Positions 24,095 to 35,070 are shown, counted from the first letter of the stretch. The stretch is 64,000 bases of DNA from Silene latifolia (GCF_048544455.1 NC_133534.1:89805637-89869636), one strand, 5' to 3'. A program made the numbers and translations. The notes: generated by a model not told the origin, from the sequence alone.

Positions 24095-24260
24095 TTGTTA
24101 TGAATAAGAAGTGGTCTACAAAACAAAATATAAGGAGTAAAACAATTGTCGTTTTAATAATACTCGTAAAAATGTATGATTTAAACAAGTTTTATGCATT
24201 TTTCTAGTGACCTCTACCCAACTAGATAAATGATTCCAAGACCCAAATTCATATCGACTT
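24095..24260 (-). other. Sequence upstream of TR-GAG1 gag
   Basis: Short AT-rich 5' leader segment between the gag ATG and the GC-richer repeat block. Confidence 0.4.
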
Positions 24261-24620
24261 AGGCACGGTGGGCCCGATACATCCTTTATCAATATAACTC
24301 GGTGGATTAACGTTTAATCGATTCTACTTTTAGAACTCTTGGTCGATAATATTACATTAACAATTATCTTTAGTCCAAAACACATCGACAAGGGCACGGT
24401 GGGGCCGATACATCCCTTATCAAATACTTTTGTTGAGTTCAATCCAAATTTCGAATAAATGTGTCCATGATCCAAACCCACATTAACTGGGCACGGTGTG
24501 GCCGATACATCCCTTATCAATATGAATTCGGTGGATTAACATTCATCACCCACTTCCCCTACGTAACAAGGTTTGTACCCCGGTGGGGCCGAGCGCACTC
24601 CCTCGCGAAATAGGTTTTCA
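24261..24620. repeat. Four diverged leader repeats with GGGCACGGTG cores
   Basis: Cores of the form GGCACGGTGgGGCCGATACATC start near 24262, 24392, 24490, and a shorter CGGTGGGGCCGAG at 24581. The first and third units are followed by a CGGTGGATTAAC block. Units are about 90-130 bp apart and lie in the 5' leader in the element's sense. Confidence 0.7.
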
Positions 24621-26344
24621 TGGTTTCTACTATTTGGTAAGGCTATGTCTCAATTAATAGTTTTAGCGAGAGGTCATGTCAATTTATTATCTATCACGTT
24701 TTAAGTGAACTAAAGCGGTGAACTACGATAATTTTAATTGACACGGTCGATAAACTCGATAAAAAGAGGATGCATGTTTTAGTTATGGCGATTTAGCGAT
24801 GCATGTGACATAAAATAAAATGCAAGCATAAAGATAAATAAATCCTAGTATGGCCTTTCCTAAAATAGAAAAACTATTTAACTATTACATATTCGGAAAC
24901 CAACTCCATTGGTCCCTTGAACTTCGGTTGTAGCACGCATCTCGAGGTAACACCGTCTTTATGTATCGCCATTCTTGAAGAAATCCGTCTTTGGGAACTC
25001 CGGAATGAATAAAATTACATAATAAATTACATAATTTCCTATTATACATTTGTAACTAAAATAAAATAAATCTATTAAATTACAAAACGGTGATACGAGA
25101 TCACAATAAAAATTACAACCGAATCGATATTCCCATACATTTCGGGAAATACCAATTAAAATCTAAGGCCATACTAAGTAAAATTACATAATTCAAAAAT
25201 TACATAAATTAAAATTATGACAATCATAAAGGAAAAATGCAGCATTATAATATGTATGAACATGCTCAATTTTATGCTAAATCGCCTTTAATTAGCCAAT
25301 ATCGTATATTACTCGGTTTTTACGGATTTGCGTGATTTCAACATTTTATAATCACAAAAATACATAAACTCATATTTATGCATAAGTTAATTACCCTAAC
25401 CTCTTAGGACTCAAAATTTAGTCTTCACTAATAATTTGACCATAATTAACCCATATTTTATAAAATTGTTCATAAATGGATCAAAAATTACAAAAATAAG
25501 CCATAAACTTCAAATAAATCACAAAATTTCAAATAAATCACAAAATTTCAAATAAATTTAAACTTATGAACATTCTGGAAAATTACCATGACACTCATAA
25601 TGTTCAAAATCTTAGGTTAAAAATTTCGAAATTTTTCCGGAAAAACAATGTTGCGGTTTATCGATTTTTAATAAAATAATCATAAAAACATGGAAAAATT
25701 ATTTTCATTAACTTTTCAATTTTAGATCTGAAAAATATAATAAAATGCAACATTAGACGTTTTTCCTAAGTCATAGATTATGTTTTATTAATTTTCCACT
25801 AATAATGTCACTATTTATGCTATTTTTCTTCAAAAATCCATAAATCATGCAAAAAGACTTCTTTATAGCCAATTATTTTACACACATCTTGTAAAATTGC
25901 ATGTGACATTATATTAATTTTCTATGACCAGATTCGAAATTTAACTCATATTAACCTATTTTTAACTTAAATCCGAATTTAATAATGAGAAATTCATTTT
26001 TCGAGCATAACAAGTCCAAAAATTATGAAAATTTACAGGTTATCTCAAAATAATATATGTGACAACATATCCAAGAATCAATGGAAAATTCGAAGTATAG
26101 CTAATTTTAGACCAAAAATGACATTTTTACTCATAAAATCACATTTAAATGCCATTATTGTAAATTATGAACAATAAAAATCCAAAAAATTAACCAAAAT
26201 ATCCTAAAACATTTTAGGACCAGAAATATTAACATGCATGAATTAATTTCGTGATATATCATAATAACACAAATTTTACAAGTTTTATTTGTTATTCTTA
26301 TAACTCGGAAAAACTTTTAACCAATTTGCATGCAAACAACCGTG
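24621..26344 (-). other. Long AT-rich leader of TR-GAG1
   Basis: About 1.7 kb between the primer site and the repeat block, with no credible gene. Short recurring phrases such as CACAAAATTTCAAATAAATC (25519-25555) are low-complexity. Confidence 0.5.
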
Positions 26345-26356
26345 GCTCTGATACCA
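26345..26356 (-). other. Primer-binding site, initiator tRNA-Met type
   Basis: Minus strand TGGTATCAGAGC, an exact match to the plant consensus, two bases from the 5' LTR. Confidence 0.92.
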
Positions 26357-26358
26357 AT

Positions 26359-27626
26359 TGAAGGAAATGTAGATTCATATATATACTAACATACTCATAT
26401 ATGTCGAAATTAATTTGTCATAAAATTAAATGCGGATTTTATGCATGCAAACAATATGAAAAATAGAGGAGAAATCATGTCCTTACATTGGTGATTTCGG
26501 TTTAATGGGCACAAGAGAGATCACCTTTCTCTCTTGTTCTTGAGCTTTCCCTTATGGAAGAACAAAGATCCAAGTATAGGATATCTCCTTAGGATTAATA
26601 CCCAAAGCTTTCTCTTAATTTAATTAATATTACAAGAACTAGTATAATATTAATTAGTAGAAATTGAACCAAAAATATTTATAAACTCTTAAATATTTCG
26701 GTTTTTAGAGAGAAGAAGAGGAGGATTTTGTTCTCTCTAGAAATTGTATTTTGGATGAGTGAATGAATAAAAATATTTTACAACCTTTTGTATATTATTA
26801 GGTAAAAATATGGAAAAACCATCATAGGTTTTGTCTTCTCAAAACCGTGTAAGAGGAGGGCTTTAGGGGAGCCAACGCATGGAAAAATTGTTCTTCACAA
26901 TGAACAATAGGCTTGCATGGCTAGTGACTAGTGTAATCATCATGCCTTCCACTAATTACAATCAACATATAATTAGCTTAAAAACCCTCTAATTTTCGGC
27001 CCACTTGATAATATGGATTCCATATTATTTTTGTCAATTGTCAATATGTCACATGTCATATGTGATATAAATTTGTTATGTATTTTTAACATATTTAAAA
27101 TCAACGTATTAATAAAAATACGTCACATACAAAAATCGACTTAGCAATTTCATAATTACTTGTGCCAAAATATTTTACCATTTATAAATTACAACCGATT
27201 GTATTTATAACAATTCATTCAAATTTAATTGTTACATTAAACAATTATTTCATCCGAGTAATCATACAATTCAATTACTCAGACCGTATCTCATTTAATC
27301 ACATTTCAACTTGATACGTAAATTTTACTTCCAAAAATCGTCCGTCAATTTTCAAGTAATTTAATTAACTCGTAACATTATACAATTAATTAAATAATCA
27401 ATTAAGAGTGTTGCCCTATAGGTATGACTTAGGGGGTCAACTGATCACCACCGTCGCACGACAGTAATGTCAAACTCTAGTCAGCCAATCATTACCGATA
27501 TATGTTGACCAGTTGACAGTAACAATATTACTTCCCAATTATATTCTTTATAATGAGATTTGAACATGTGATCATCATGATCAACAGTCGTGATCGCATT
27601 ATTGTCGGAGGACACATATTCCAACA
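26359..27626 (-). repeat. 5' LTR of TR-GAG1
   Basis: 1,268 bp, with TG...CA ends in the element's sense. Differences from the 3' LTR cluster near 27505-27525 and 27580-27595. Confidence 0.93.
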
Positions 27627-27631
27627 TGAAT

Positions 27632-28315
27632 TTCCCTGAAAGAATGATTAATTGGATCATGACTTGTGTGACTACTCCTAGTTACACCATAGCTCTTAAT
27701 GGTTCTTCTTTTGGGTATTTCCCTGGCAAAAGGGGGATTAGGCAGGGGGATCCCCTATCTCCCCTCCTATTCACCATTTGTATAGATTATCTAAGTAGGG
27801 TTTTGAATGAAGTCGCTAGCAGGGTTGATTTCAATTATCACCCCCTCTGTAGACCATTAAAATTAACTCACCTCTGCTTTGCTAATGACCTGTTGATGTT
27901 CTGTAGAGGTGTTAGAACTTCCATTAAGGTGCTTCTCTGGTCTTTTGCTTCTTTCTCTTGCTCCTCTGGTTTGGAAATGAACACTGAAAAATCTGACATC
28001 TATTTTAATGGTATGGAGCAAGGTGAGATAAACTACATTTTGAGAATCTCTGGATTCAAACCTGGTGTCTTCCCTTTTAGATACCTGGGGGTACCCATTT
28101 CTTATAAAAGGATGGGTATTGGGGACTGTACTAGACTCATTGAGAAGGTGGTAACTAGAATTCGAAGTTGGGGGGCTAAGAAACTGAGTTATACAGGGAG
28201 GCTTGTCCTCATTAAAGCTGTCCTTAGTCAGTTTAACTCCTACTGGACTCGTATTTTTGTTATCCCTCTTACTGTAATTGATAGGATTGAGGGGATATGC
28301 AGAAACTACCTCTAG
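27632..28315 (+). pseudogene. LINE reverse transcriptase, second half
   Basis: It resumes with FPERMINWIMTCV and has GKRGIRQGDPLSP near 27735. The catalytic motif reads FAND near 27880 where L1-type RTs have FADD; the first catalytic Asp is Asn (GAT to AAT), so polymerase activity is lost. FRYLGVPIS follows near 28075. A TAG ends the frame at 28313. Confidence 0.88.
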
Positions 28316-29176
28316 TCTGGCTCTGACCAGTATGGTAAAACTCCTTCTGTCAATTGGGATAATATATGCAAAGACAAGAAGCATGGTGGCCTGGGTATTG
28401 TTAACTCCAGATTATGGAACACTGCTGTGATTGGCAAATACACTAGTTGGCTGGCTATGAAGAGTGATCACCTATGGCTTAGATGGGTTTGTCATGTTTA
28501 TATGAAAGGAAGGGACTGGTTTGATTATAAACCCTCTGTTAACACTAGTTGGACTTGGCGGAAAATCTGTCAAGTAAAGGACATTATGAAAGATGGTTTT
28601 GCTACTGGGACTTGGGCTTTGCTTCCAGATAAGTATCATGTGTCCAATGGGTATAAATGGCTTATGGGACAACATCAACATGTTTCATGAAATCCTCTGA
28701 TATGGAATAGGACCTTGCTCCCCAGACATGCCTTTATTGGTTGGCTTATAGTCCAGGGTCGCATGATGACTAGGGATAGGCTCTTTAAGTTTGGGATCAC
28801 TACTGATATGGCTTGTGCAATCTGCTCCTCACTGAATGAGAGTCATCAGCATCTGTTCTCTGACTGCACTTACAGTACACTATGCTGGGATCTTCTCAAT
28901 ATGTGGCTTGGCTTGTCAATTCCTAAGGCAAGAATGGTGGATTGGTTTATTACTTGGAGATGCCCCTCTTTGATGACGAAGAAGATTGTTGGGGCTGCAA
29001 TTGTTGCTTTATGGTATCATATATGGCATGCCAGGAACATTGCGAGACTTGAAGCTAGAGTTTCGGCGCCTAGATACATTCTGAGGCAAGTAAAGCAAGA
29101 CATACAAGGGAGGTGCCAAGAACGAAGATGGACTCTGAAGATGACTAAATTGCCATGGGAACCAGTTTACGTTTAG
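28316..29176 (+). pseudogene. LINE C-terminal region with zf-RVT domain
   Basis: Two open pieces (28427-28690, 28715-29176) in line with the RT. The second has LPRHAFIGWLIVQGRMMTRDRL and CAICSSLNESHQHLFSDC, the Cys/His pattern of the plant zf-RVT domain, then an Arg/Lys-rich end. A TGA lies at 28688. Confidence 0.82.
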
Positions 29177-29290
29177 TATCGATTACCTGATGTATTATAT
29201 TGGAAAAATGTCGTGTAGTTTGGTGATAGTGTAAAACTTAATTATCCATTTTATTAATATATTTTCACATTTTCACCAAAAAAAAAAAAA
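29177..29290 (+). other. LINE 3' UTR and poly-A tail
   Basis: About 100 bp of AT-rich sequence ending in 13 A residues at 29278-29290, the tail left by target-primed reverse transcription. Confidence 0.8.
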
Positions 29291-29731
29291 GATATACATA
29301 TTCCACCAGAAGAAACCACACTCAAGCTTAATTAACAATGAGACTAGCTTATTGATGTTCTTGGCCTAAGAAGCTCTATAGACCTCAGAATTTAAGTAGT
29401 TTACCAAAATAATTGTGTCAAATCTAATCAATATAAGGCATGCCAATACGGTTAAGACTTGAATTTTGAGCTTTGTATTCATGGCTAACGAGTCAAAACA
29501 ATGTACATGAACAACTATTTGAGATTCAAATGTATAAACAATCCAATTTAACATCATTGTTATCTAATTCACCAAGACTCGACCTAAAACAAAGGAAAAA
29601 CATGTTTTTGTATTTTGTATTTTTTTAATTTTTATGGATTTTTGATTTTATAAATGCACACAACATAAATAGACTCCTCCACCAAACCTAAATATCATAG
29701 TGTCCTTATTGTGACGCCTATAACATAGCAA
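29291..29731 (-). other. Non-coding interior of the LARD-like element
   Basis: AT-rich sequence between the LINE tail and the small frames of the LARD-like element; nothing recognised. Confidence 0.45.
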
Positions 29732-29941
29732 TCACACAAAAATCACCAGCAACCTAAAGGACACAACTAACAAAGGCAATAGGGAAAGAACAAGAAATAA
29801 TACAATAAAAGAATGGGAAGAGAATACCGGGTAAGAGCGTGAAAATTCCCCCAAACCAGCTGCAAAACGAGGAAAATAATCATCCGCGCTATTCCTATCA
29901 TCGTCTGGCCATGAATTAAACCCAAAACCTTGGTGACTCAA
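29732..29941 (-). CDS. Small frame of unknown function in the LARD-like element
   Basis: About 69 residues with no clear ATG (a TTG stands first). It starts polar (SHQGFGFNSWPDDDRNSADDYFPRF spans its first third) and ends in a long hydrophobic stretch resembling a membrane segment. It may be part of a longer broken reading frame. A CGATCGAG array lies just upstream in its sense. Confidence 0.3.
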   Translation of the reverse strand: MSHQGFGFNSWPDDDRNSADDYFPRFAAGLGEFSRSYPVFSSHSFIVLFLVLSLLPLLVVSFRLLVIFV

Positions 29942-29986
29942 TCGAGCCCCATGCCTCTCGATCGAACCTCATTGCCCTCGATCGTG
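29939..29986. repeat. CGATCGAG dyad array in the LARD interior
   Basis: Three units start at 29939 (CAATCGAG), 29959 (CGATCGAA) and 29979 (CGATCGTG), exactly 20 bp apart. Confidence 0.75.
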
Positions 29987-30082
29987 GAACATGTTGCGGT
30001 CCTCTTCCTTTCTTTATATATCGATTACCCACAATTGGGCACAATCAAAACATCTCAAAGCTCTTAATAGTCGATCATAAAT

Positions 30083-30943
30083 CTACACATGTGCTACACA
30101 AAAGCATAAGTAGCACCAAGATATAACAGGAGCATATAAAATCAATGTTAAAGACCATCTCAGCATATCAAATTTTTGATGACAATTATAGCAAAACCGC
30201 ATCAAATCTTTAGTCCAACCAAGAGAATATGGAATATCAAAACACAAAGTAGAAGTCATACGAGGTAATTTATCACTCACCACACCAGTAATCCTCATGA
30301 AATTATCGTGAACAATTACCTCTTGGTCAAGAGGTCTACCACTCCTAATGTCAGAATAGGTGGCAAAAGAATATATTACCTCTACTGTGCTAGGAGTATT
30401 CACTGACTCGTATACCTTCGCATTCCCCTTGTTGATAGGCTATATCCCATATATTTCAGCCTCTAAAGCATCCAGTTCAGCTTTCCAAATTGGAGATTCA
30501 CCTGTACATGTCTCAAAAGATATCAAAGCCTCTAAAGGGTCCTTAGTAGAGGGCCCTTGTGCAGAGTATTCATCAATATCATCTTGAACATCAGAAACAT
30601 CAAAATATGCATTCTGCACAGGTGTAATAAAATAAACCTCACTTGACTCAAAATTAGAATCAAATTCAACAACTGAAGGGGAAGTATCCAAAGAAAGAGT
30701 CAGCATATCGTCACATGAGTCCCATTTAACCTCAAGATCTTTGAATCGCGCATCCTCACTCTCCAGATCCCAAGACTCATCACAAAAGGGGTAATATAAG
30801 GGGTCTGTCAAGTCTTCCTCATGTGACTCACTGTCCGTAAAATCGTCATAGAGGGGTTCTATGGTCTCATCCTCTATGTTTCCCATGATATCCTTTTCAT
30901 TCTTTAAAACGGTTTCTATGGTCTCATCCACACCCTCATCCAT
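30083..30943 (-). pseudogene. Acidic protein of unknown function, LARD-like element
   Basis: An ATG at 30943 opens 167 highly acidic residues (many Asp/Glu, few basic). One in-frame TAG (30440-30442) is followed by about 118 more residues in the same frame, ending in a hydrophobic stretch (SLTLILYAPVISWCYLCF) that could span a membrane. The single stop and continuous frame suggest one protein of about 286 residues, recently interrupted. It matches no domain I recognise. It sits where pol would be in a complete element. Confidence 0.5.
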
Positions 30944-30988
30944 GTATAGCTGAAATGAAAAAGTGAGTTTAATGCATTCAATAACAAG

Positions 30989-31219
30989 CTATTCAAAGAA
31001 AGAAAGGACATCTTCAATATTCTTACCATCAAAATCACCCATACCTATGGAGTCAATGTAGGCTTGGGGTTGTCTGTTCATACCTTTTATGATGGTAAGG
31101 CATATAGTAAGCCGTGGAATTTTGACCTCGTAATTATGGGAACGAATCCAATCATTCCATCTATGCATGTAATCATGGAAGTTCTCATCTTCACCCTGTA
31201 GAAACTCGATGGAAAACAT
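30989..31219 (-). CDS. Gag-like fragment of the LARD-like element
   Basis: 76 residues from an ATG. The wording (GEDENFHDYMHRWNDWI, then LTICLTIIKGM) resembles the retrotransposon gag core, which has a conserved E-F-X-X-R-W block. It is in the same frame as the acidic ORF but ends in TAG. A possible 77-nt intron (GTAAGA at 31026, TTTCAG at 30950 on the minus strand) would not keep the frame open. Confidence 0.45.
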   Translation of the reverse strand: MFSIEFLQGEDENFHDYMHRWNDWIRSHNYEVKIPRLTICLTIIKGMNRQPQAYIDSIGMGDFDGKNIEDVLSFFE

Positions 31220-31295
31220 TAGAACGATCTCAAGGAACTGATGTTCCCTGTGACAAAAGACAAACTAAACAAAAACAAACAGAAAATTTGTTGCC

Positions 31296-31313
31296 TCCCC
31301 GACAACGGCGCCA
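31296..31313 (-). other. Primer-binding site, tRNA-Asp type
   Basis: Minus strand TGGCGCCGTTGTCGGGGA, one base from the site in Athila-B (TGGCGCCGTTGCCGGGGA), which is complementary to the 3' end of plant tRNA-Asp. Five bases separate it from the LTR. This links the element to the Athila-type gypsy group. Confidence 0.88.
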
Positions 31314-32155
31314 AATTTTGATAAGGTTATTTTCAGTCGTTTGCCTTAATCAAAATAAATCCTATACTACTACTAACAGAATAGCTAGCGGTAAGTCAGG
31401 GTCGAATCCACAGGGAGGCGGTGATTATCTAGTTTGTTTGTATTTAAATCTGTCTTAAAGGTAACAAGTTATGGGGTTTTGATTGGTTTGATTTCTAACA
31501 ACTAATTACAAAGTAAATAAAAGATGAATAACAATAATATTAAAGAGTCTAGTGATTCGGGTTCACTAGGTAGTCATCAAAGGGGAGGATTTAATTCATT
31601 GATTGAGCAATTTATATTGTTAAAAGTCATACCATCGGTTGATTCTAATATGTCTTTTTAGATCTAACTTAAAATGCAATCGCTATCATTAAGTCGGTCT
31701 AATTCAATTATCATGGCCTATACTAGTTTTAATCCTGTCAGTGATAATCCTAGTTTATGTGATACTAATTAATCAATTCTGATCGGTAATCAATCAACTA
31801 GATTCAAGACGATAATTAAACAACAATCAAAAGGCAATTTAACAATCAATTCATAAGTAACCCATTTTCTAACTACCTAGATCCGCTTTCATCCTAGATA
31901 AGAGATTTAGCTACGCATAATAGAAAGAATAACAATAATAGCAATAATAATGGAAGACATAATTAAAAGCATAAAAGATGAACGATGAAATAATGATTAA
32001 TAATAAAGGAAAGATTAAAGAACAATACCGCAATTGCTTAGATCCGGCAATAAGAACAATAAATAAACTAAACTAAGCATTTGAGAGAGTTTTTAGAGTA
32101 GCTATATGAAACCTACGGAAAATAAAGCATCCATAACCTAGGGTACGAGTTTTGG

Positions 32156-32163
32156 TATTTATA
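32156..32163 (-). promoter_or_regulatory. TATA box in the 5' LTR of the LARD-like element
   Basis: TATAAATA on the minus strand, 58 bp from the nearest CGATCGAG unit, as in the other LTR. Confidence 0.65.
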
Positions 32164-32220
32164 ATAGTACATAACCGACTTAAGGAAAATTGCGGAATAA
32201 TACGGAAACTAGTTGTTCCT

Positions 32221-32339
32221 CGATCGAGCCTATGTGGACTCGATCGAGACACCAATTCTCAGATACCCCAACTCTCGACATTGCGAATTTAATTGTTTAT
32301 GGAGGTTCCTCGATCGAGCCCAAGGTGTACTCGATCGAG
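32221..32339. repeat. CTCGATCGAG dyad array in the 5' LTR of the LARD-like element
   Basis: Units at 32221, 32241, 32311 and 32332 (20, 70, 21), all perfect 10-mers, matching the partner LTR although bases between them differ. Confidence 0.9.
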
Positions 32340-32795
32340 GCATCATTTTCCTGCTTTGCGCGCTGAACATCAAATGGCTGCCATTTCTTTATTACTTGTC
32401 AGAAATAAGCGATTTTCATGGCGTTGGAAAAGCTAAGAGGATAAGCATTCACCTCCAGTTGTAATCACTTAAAACTATGTTGTAGAACTCGAGATATGGC
32501 TCTTTAAAGTAGGCACTAGTAGTTTCAAGCTCTTTTCTTCGTGTTTTCTTCTTAACTTCTCTTCCTTCATTCTTATGGATTCTCGTGCCATGCTTCGTGT
32601 ATCCCTTCATGCCCACTCCGCGATGCCCATTTAACTTCTTTGTTCCTCAAATGCATCATTCCTGCATTAATGATAGAAAAGCGGAAGTATCGACATTCTA
32701 ACATAAAAGGCATGTAAATGATTTAAACTAGCACGAAAACTGTATCAAAAGCAATTAAGGGGAGGTATAAATATGTATATAATTATGACTCATCA

Positions 32796-32909
32796 TAAGG
32801 TTCAGTTGGCTAATGGGTACAGAAAACATCTGGTGAGGTTACATGGAGTCCCTAAGGATATTGTGTCAGATCGCGATGCGAGGTTTATTTCTCGGTTTTG
32901 GCAAGTGTT
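32796..32909 (+). pseudogene. Tekay-like integrase, catalytic core continued
   Basis: After the TAAGG duplication the core resumes with [18 protein letters not shown], containing the second catalytic Asp, and FWQVFERL. It stops at the boundary with a copia-type LTR fragment, so the catalytic Glu region is missing. Confidence 0.82.
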
Positions 32910-33625
32910 TGAAAGATTATAGATCTTAATTGGACTCTCTAATTAAAAACAAGTTATCTCATAAAATGTTGTTTTAGTGATCTATGTAACATGCATGCTA
33001 ATATAAAAGCATAAAAATAAAGATTAAGGAAAAACAATTTCCTTACATTGATTTTGATGGTAATATGGGCACACTCTTAGTAATTATTTTTGATTACTAA
33101 CTTCTTAGTAAAAATGGTTTTTATTATTTTTAGAGAGAGAGAGATGATTTTCACATGCATAATGTTCAAAGTATGAGAAAATGAACAAAATGAATGGAGG
33201 GAAGGAGGAGGGGAGGCCGGCTCCTATAGAGGGAGGTGGAGTGTTCTTTTTGCCTTTCTTTTTAATATCCAATAGAACATAGTTTAGAAAAGAACAAAAG
33301 TTATTTTGGGAAGAAAAATGTGTAAGTGGAATGATTGTGTTTAAAGCAACACACAATCCCCTTTACACGATTTCCATGACCCACTTACGGGTCGAAATCG
33401 GTTCTTATATTTGTCGCACAAATACGTGTAATTTTACTTTAAACATCGTTTTATGTTTAAATGCTTCCCGATTAATTTTGTCCAAAATACTCCGTAAATA
33501 TACATGTACTGCTACACATATTATTTACGTACTAATATTAATCACATTAATCAATTAGTACAATTTTAGTGAATTAACAATTAATTTACTAAAACCCGTC
33601 TCAATAAATTTATTATTCAAGAGAA
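32910..33625 (-). mobile_element. Copia-type LTR fragment, reverse orientation
   Basis: Starts TGAAAGATTATAGATC and shows the order GCATGC, TTTCCTTACATTG, then ATGGGCAC, which matches the first 150 bp of the TR-GAG1 LTR (plus-strand view) at low identity. It lacks the TGTTGG end, so it is partial. It cuts off the Tekay integrase. Its orientation is opposite to TR-GAG2 next to it, so they are not the two LTRs of one element. Confidence 0.55.
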
Positions 33626-33984
33626 AATTGTTGATTACAGCCTTTTAAAAATCACTTTTTGAAAATTACAGCCTTATATAATTTTTTTTGTAAATTACAT
33701 CCAAAATATTACTTTTCTTCTAAAATTGCACCAACTTGAGGATTCCGGTGAATTTTGATAACAAGGGAGACGGTATCAGATTTTTGAAGATAACGTTGAC
33801 TTTGGATATAGACATAGGCTTGCTTGATTGAGCCACGTTTAAGGTCAAATCGATTCTTCGAGGATTGTATCCTCAAGTTATCTCAAATCGATTCTTCGAG
33901 TCAGCAAAGGAATATACTCTCCTGACCCATGCACTTTAAGGTCCTGACAACATAAGCTTAGGCACACACCTGAACTACGATAGG
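33626..33984. other. Unassigned sequence
   Basis: Starts with repeated GATTACAGCC-like phrases (33634, 33667, with ATTACATCC at 33694) and contains the duplicated block CAAATCGATTCTTCGAG (33846, 33886). No coding frame and no matching element recognised. Confidence 0.4.
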
Positions 33985-34424
33985 ATTCTTTGATCTCGAC
34001 TTTAAGGAGGGCCAAAAGGTTAGCCCTCACGTGCTCAAATTGATGGAGCTAGTCGAGACTTTGAAGATTCAAAAGGTTAAAATCCCCAAAAAGCTCATTG
34101 TAGATAGGATTCTACACTCCTTATCCAAAGTCAAAGCGTATGTTCAATTCCGAGTGAATTTTAACATGCAAGACAAGGACGTGTCTCTTGAAGAGTTGCA
34201 CAAGTTACTTGTGCAAGCCGAAAGAGACATGGGGTTAAATGTTAACCCACCTAAGGATGTGCTTAACATAAGCACCAAGAGCAAGGGGAAGTTAAAAAAG
34301 AATGGGAAGAAGGGTAAGAATCAAGCTCCCACTTTCACCGAGGCTAAGACTTTTGAAGCTAGCACTTCCAAGACCAAGAAGGGTCCTCTTGACAAATGCC
34401 ATTATTGTAATGGTGTTGGACATT
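33985..34424 (+). pseudogene. TR-GAG2 Gag, middle part
   Basis: Open frame equal to TR-GAG1 Gag from about residue 130 onward: DFKEGQKVSPHVLKLMELVE, then DKDVSLEELHKLLVQAERDM, a lysine-rich linker and the start of the knuckle CHYCNGVGH. Athila-A interrupts after the knuckle His codon. The last codons (45443-45510) complete WKRNC and end in TGA. Confidence 0.87.
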
Positions 34425-34762
34425 TGATGCGACCATAATTGGCGCATATTTAGCCCCCGAATTACCATTGTTTCCATGCTTTTTAGTGCCTATTTGGGTC
34501 ATTTCTTATCTTTAGTTCTTTGTTTTGCATATTCTTTGAGATTTTGATCCCTTGGTAGGAAAGGAGTAAGAATCTTGCATTTTCATGGCAAAACGAGGCT
34601 AAATTGATTGTATTCAATGACCAAGCATCAAGGAGAAACAAGACTAGAAGGCCTTTGTACATATTATAGTAGAAAAGCATTGTTGAGAAAAGGATCCTTG
34701 AGTCCCCAAGGAAATCCCCAAGGAATTCATGAAGAAAAGAAGAAGAAAAAAGCTGCTGCAGA

Positions 34763-34927
34763 CAATCCGAACGGATTGTACACAATCCGTCCGTCCGCCC
34801 TCGCGGTCGAGCGTCCCTCTAAGGAATCCGCTCGGATTCCACCTCGCCAATCCGAGCGTCTTGACCAAGAATCCGCTCGGATTCTCCAGCCCAGATCCGG
34901 CCGTCCCGACTCCCATCCGCACGGATT
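34763..34927. repeat. Eight-unit CGNNCG dyad array in the Athila-A 5' LTR
   Basis: Core starts 34768, 34788, 34808, 34829, 34853, 34874, 34898, 34918; spacings 20, 20, 21, 24, 21, 24, 20. Examples are AATCCGAACGGATT, AATCCGTCCGTCC and AATCCGAGCGTC. The last core is 153 bp before the TATA box. Confidence 0.9.
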
Positions 34928-35070
34928 TGATCAAAGACGTTTTCGTTCTTCAAGCCACGATAAGAGAAGCCCTTCTCTCGGACAATACCGGAGTCTCCTT
35001 GCTCAACTTAAAAAGTGTAATTACTAGTTTAGCCCTTAGTTAACCCTAATGCATCCTCCCTAATTTTCAC

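Larger units (their letters stand above)
18825..27626 (-). mobile_element. TR-GAG1: copia-type gag-only LTR retrotransposon
   Basis: 8,802 bp with LTRs at 18825-20093 and 26359-27626. In its own sense the LTR starts TGTTGGAATATG and ends CCTTCA. The target duplication TGAAT is perfect (18820-18824, 27627-27631). Primer site and polypurine tract fix the minus orientation. The only gene is gag; about 3.1 kb downstream has no recognisable protease, integrase or RT. This matches the published TR-GAG class, whose movement needs enzymes from other elements. LTRs differ by roughly 1-2 percent by eye, so it is young. Confidence 0.92.
17261..29290 (+). mobile_element. L1-type LINE, 5' truncated, split by TR-GAG1
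   Basis: Coding parts lie at 17261-18819 and 27632-29176, with a poly-A tail at 29278-29290. The order endonuclease, linker, RT, zf-RVT is that of plant L1-type LINEs. The 5' end starts inside the endonuclease, the usual truncation. I could not find a clear target duplication. Frameshifts, stops and a mutated RT active site show it is dead. Confidence 0.85.
14741..32795 (-). mobile_element. LARD-like LTR retrotransposon carrying a LINE
   Basis: LTRs at 14741-16214 and 31319-32795 start TGATAAGG and end GACTCATCA on the plus strand, flanked by a perfect 5-bp duplication TAAGG (14736-14740, 32796-32800). The primer site next to the right LTR, on the minus strand, sets the orientation. Without the LINE, the interior is only about 3 kb, with a gag-like frame and an acidic frame of unknown function but no pol, so it would depend on other elements. 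The LTRs differ by a few percent by eye. Confidence 0.9.
31319..32795 (-). repeat. 5' LTR of the LARD-like element
   Basis: 1,477 bp pairing with 14741-16214. The minus-strand TATA box is at 32156-32163. Confidence 0.92.

Noticed and set aside
30950-31219. 77-nt intron between the LARD gag-like frame and the acidic ORF
   Set aside because: Donor and acceptor look good, but the joined frame meets a stop within a few codons.
34608-35027. Frames of 100-150 residues in the Athila LTRs (also 43744-44308, 54551-54997)
   Set aside because: They lie upstream of the LTR TATA box, change frame between copies through the dyad arrays and have no domain; they are shadows of GC-rich array sequence.
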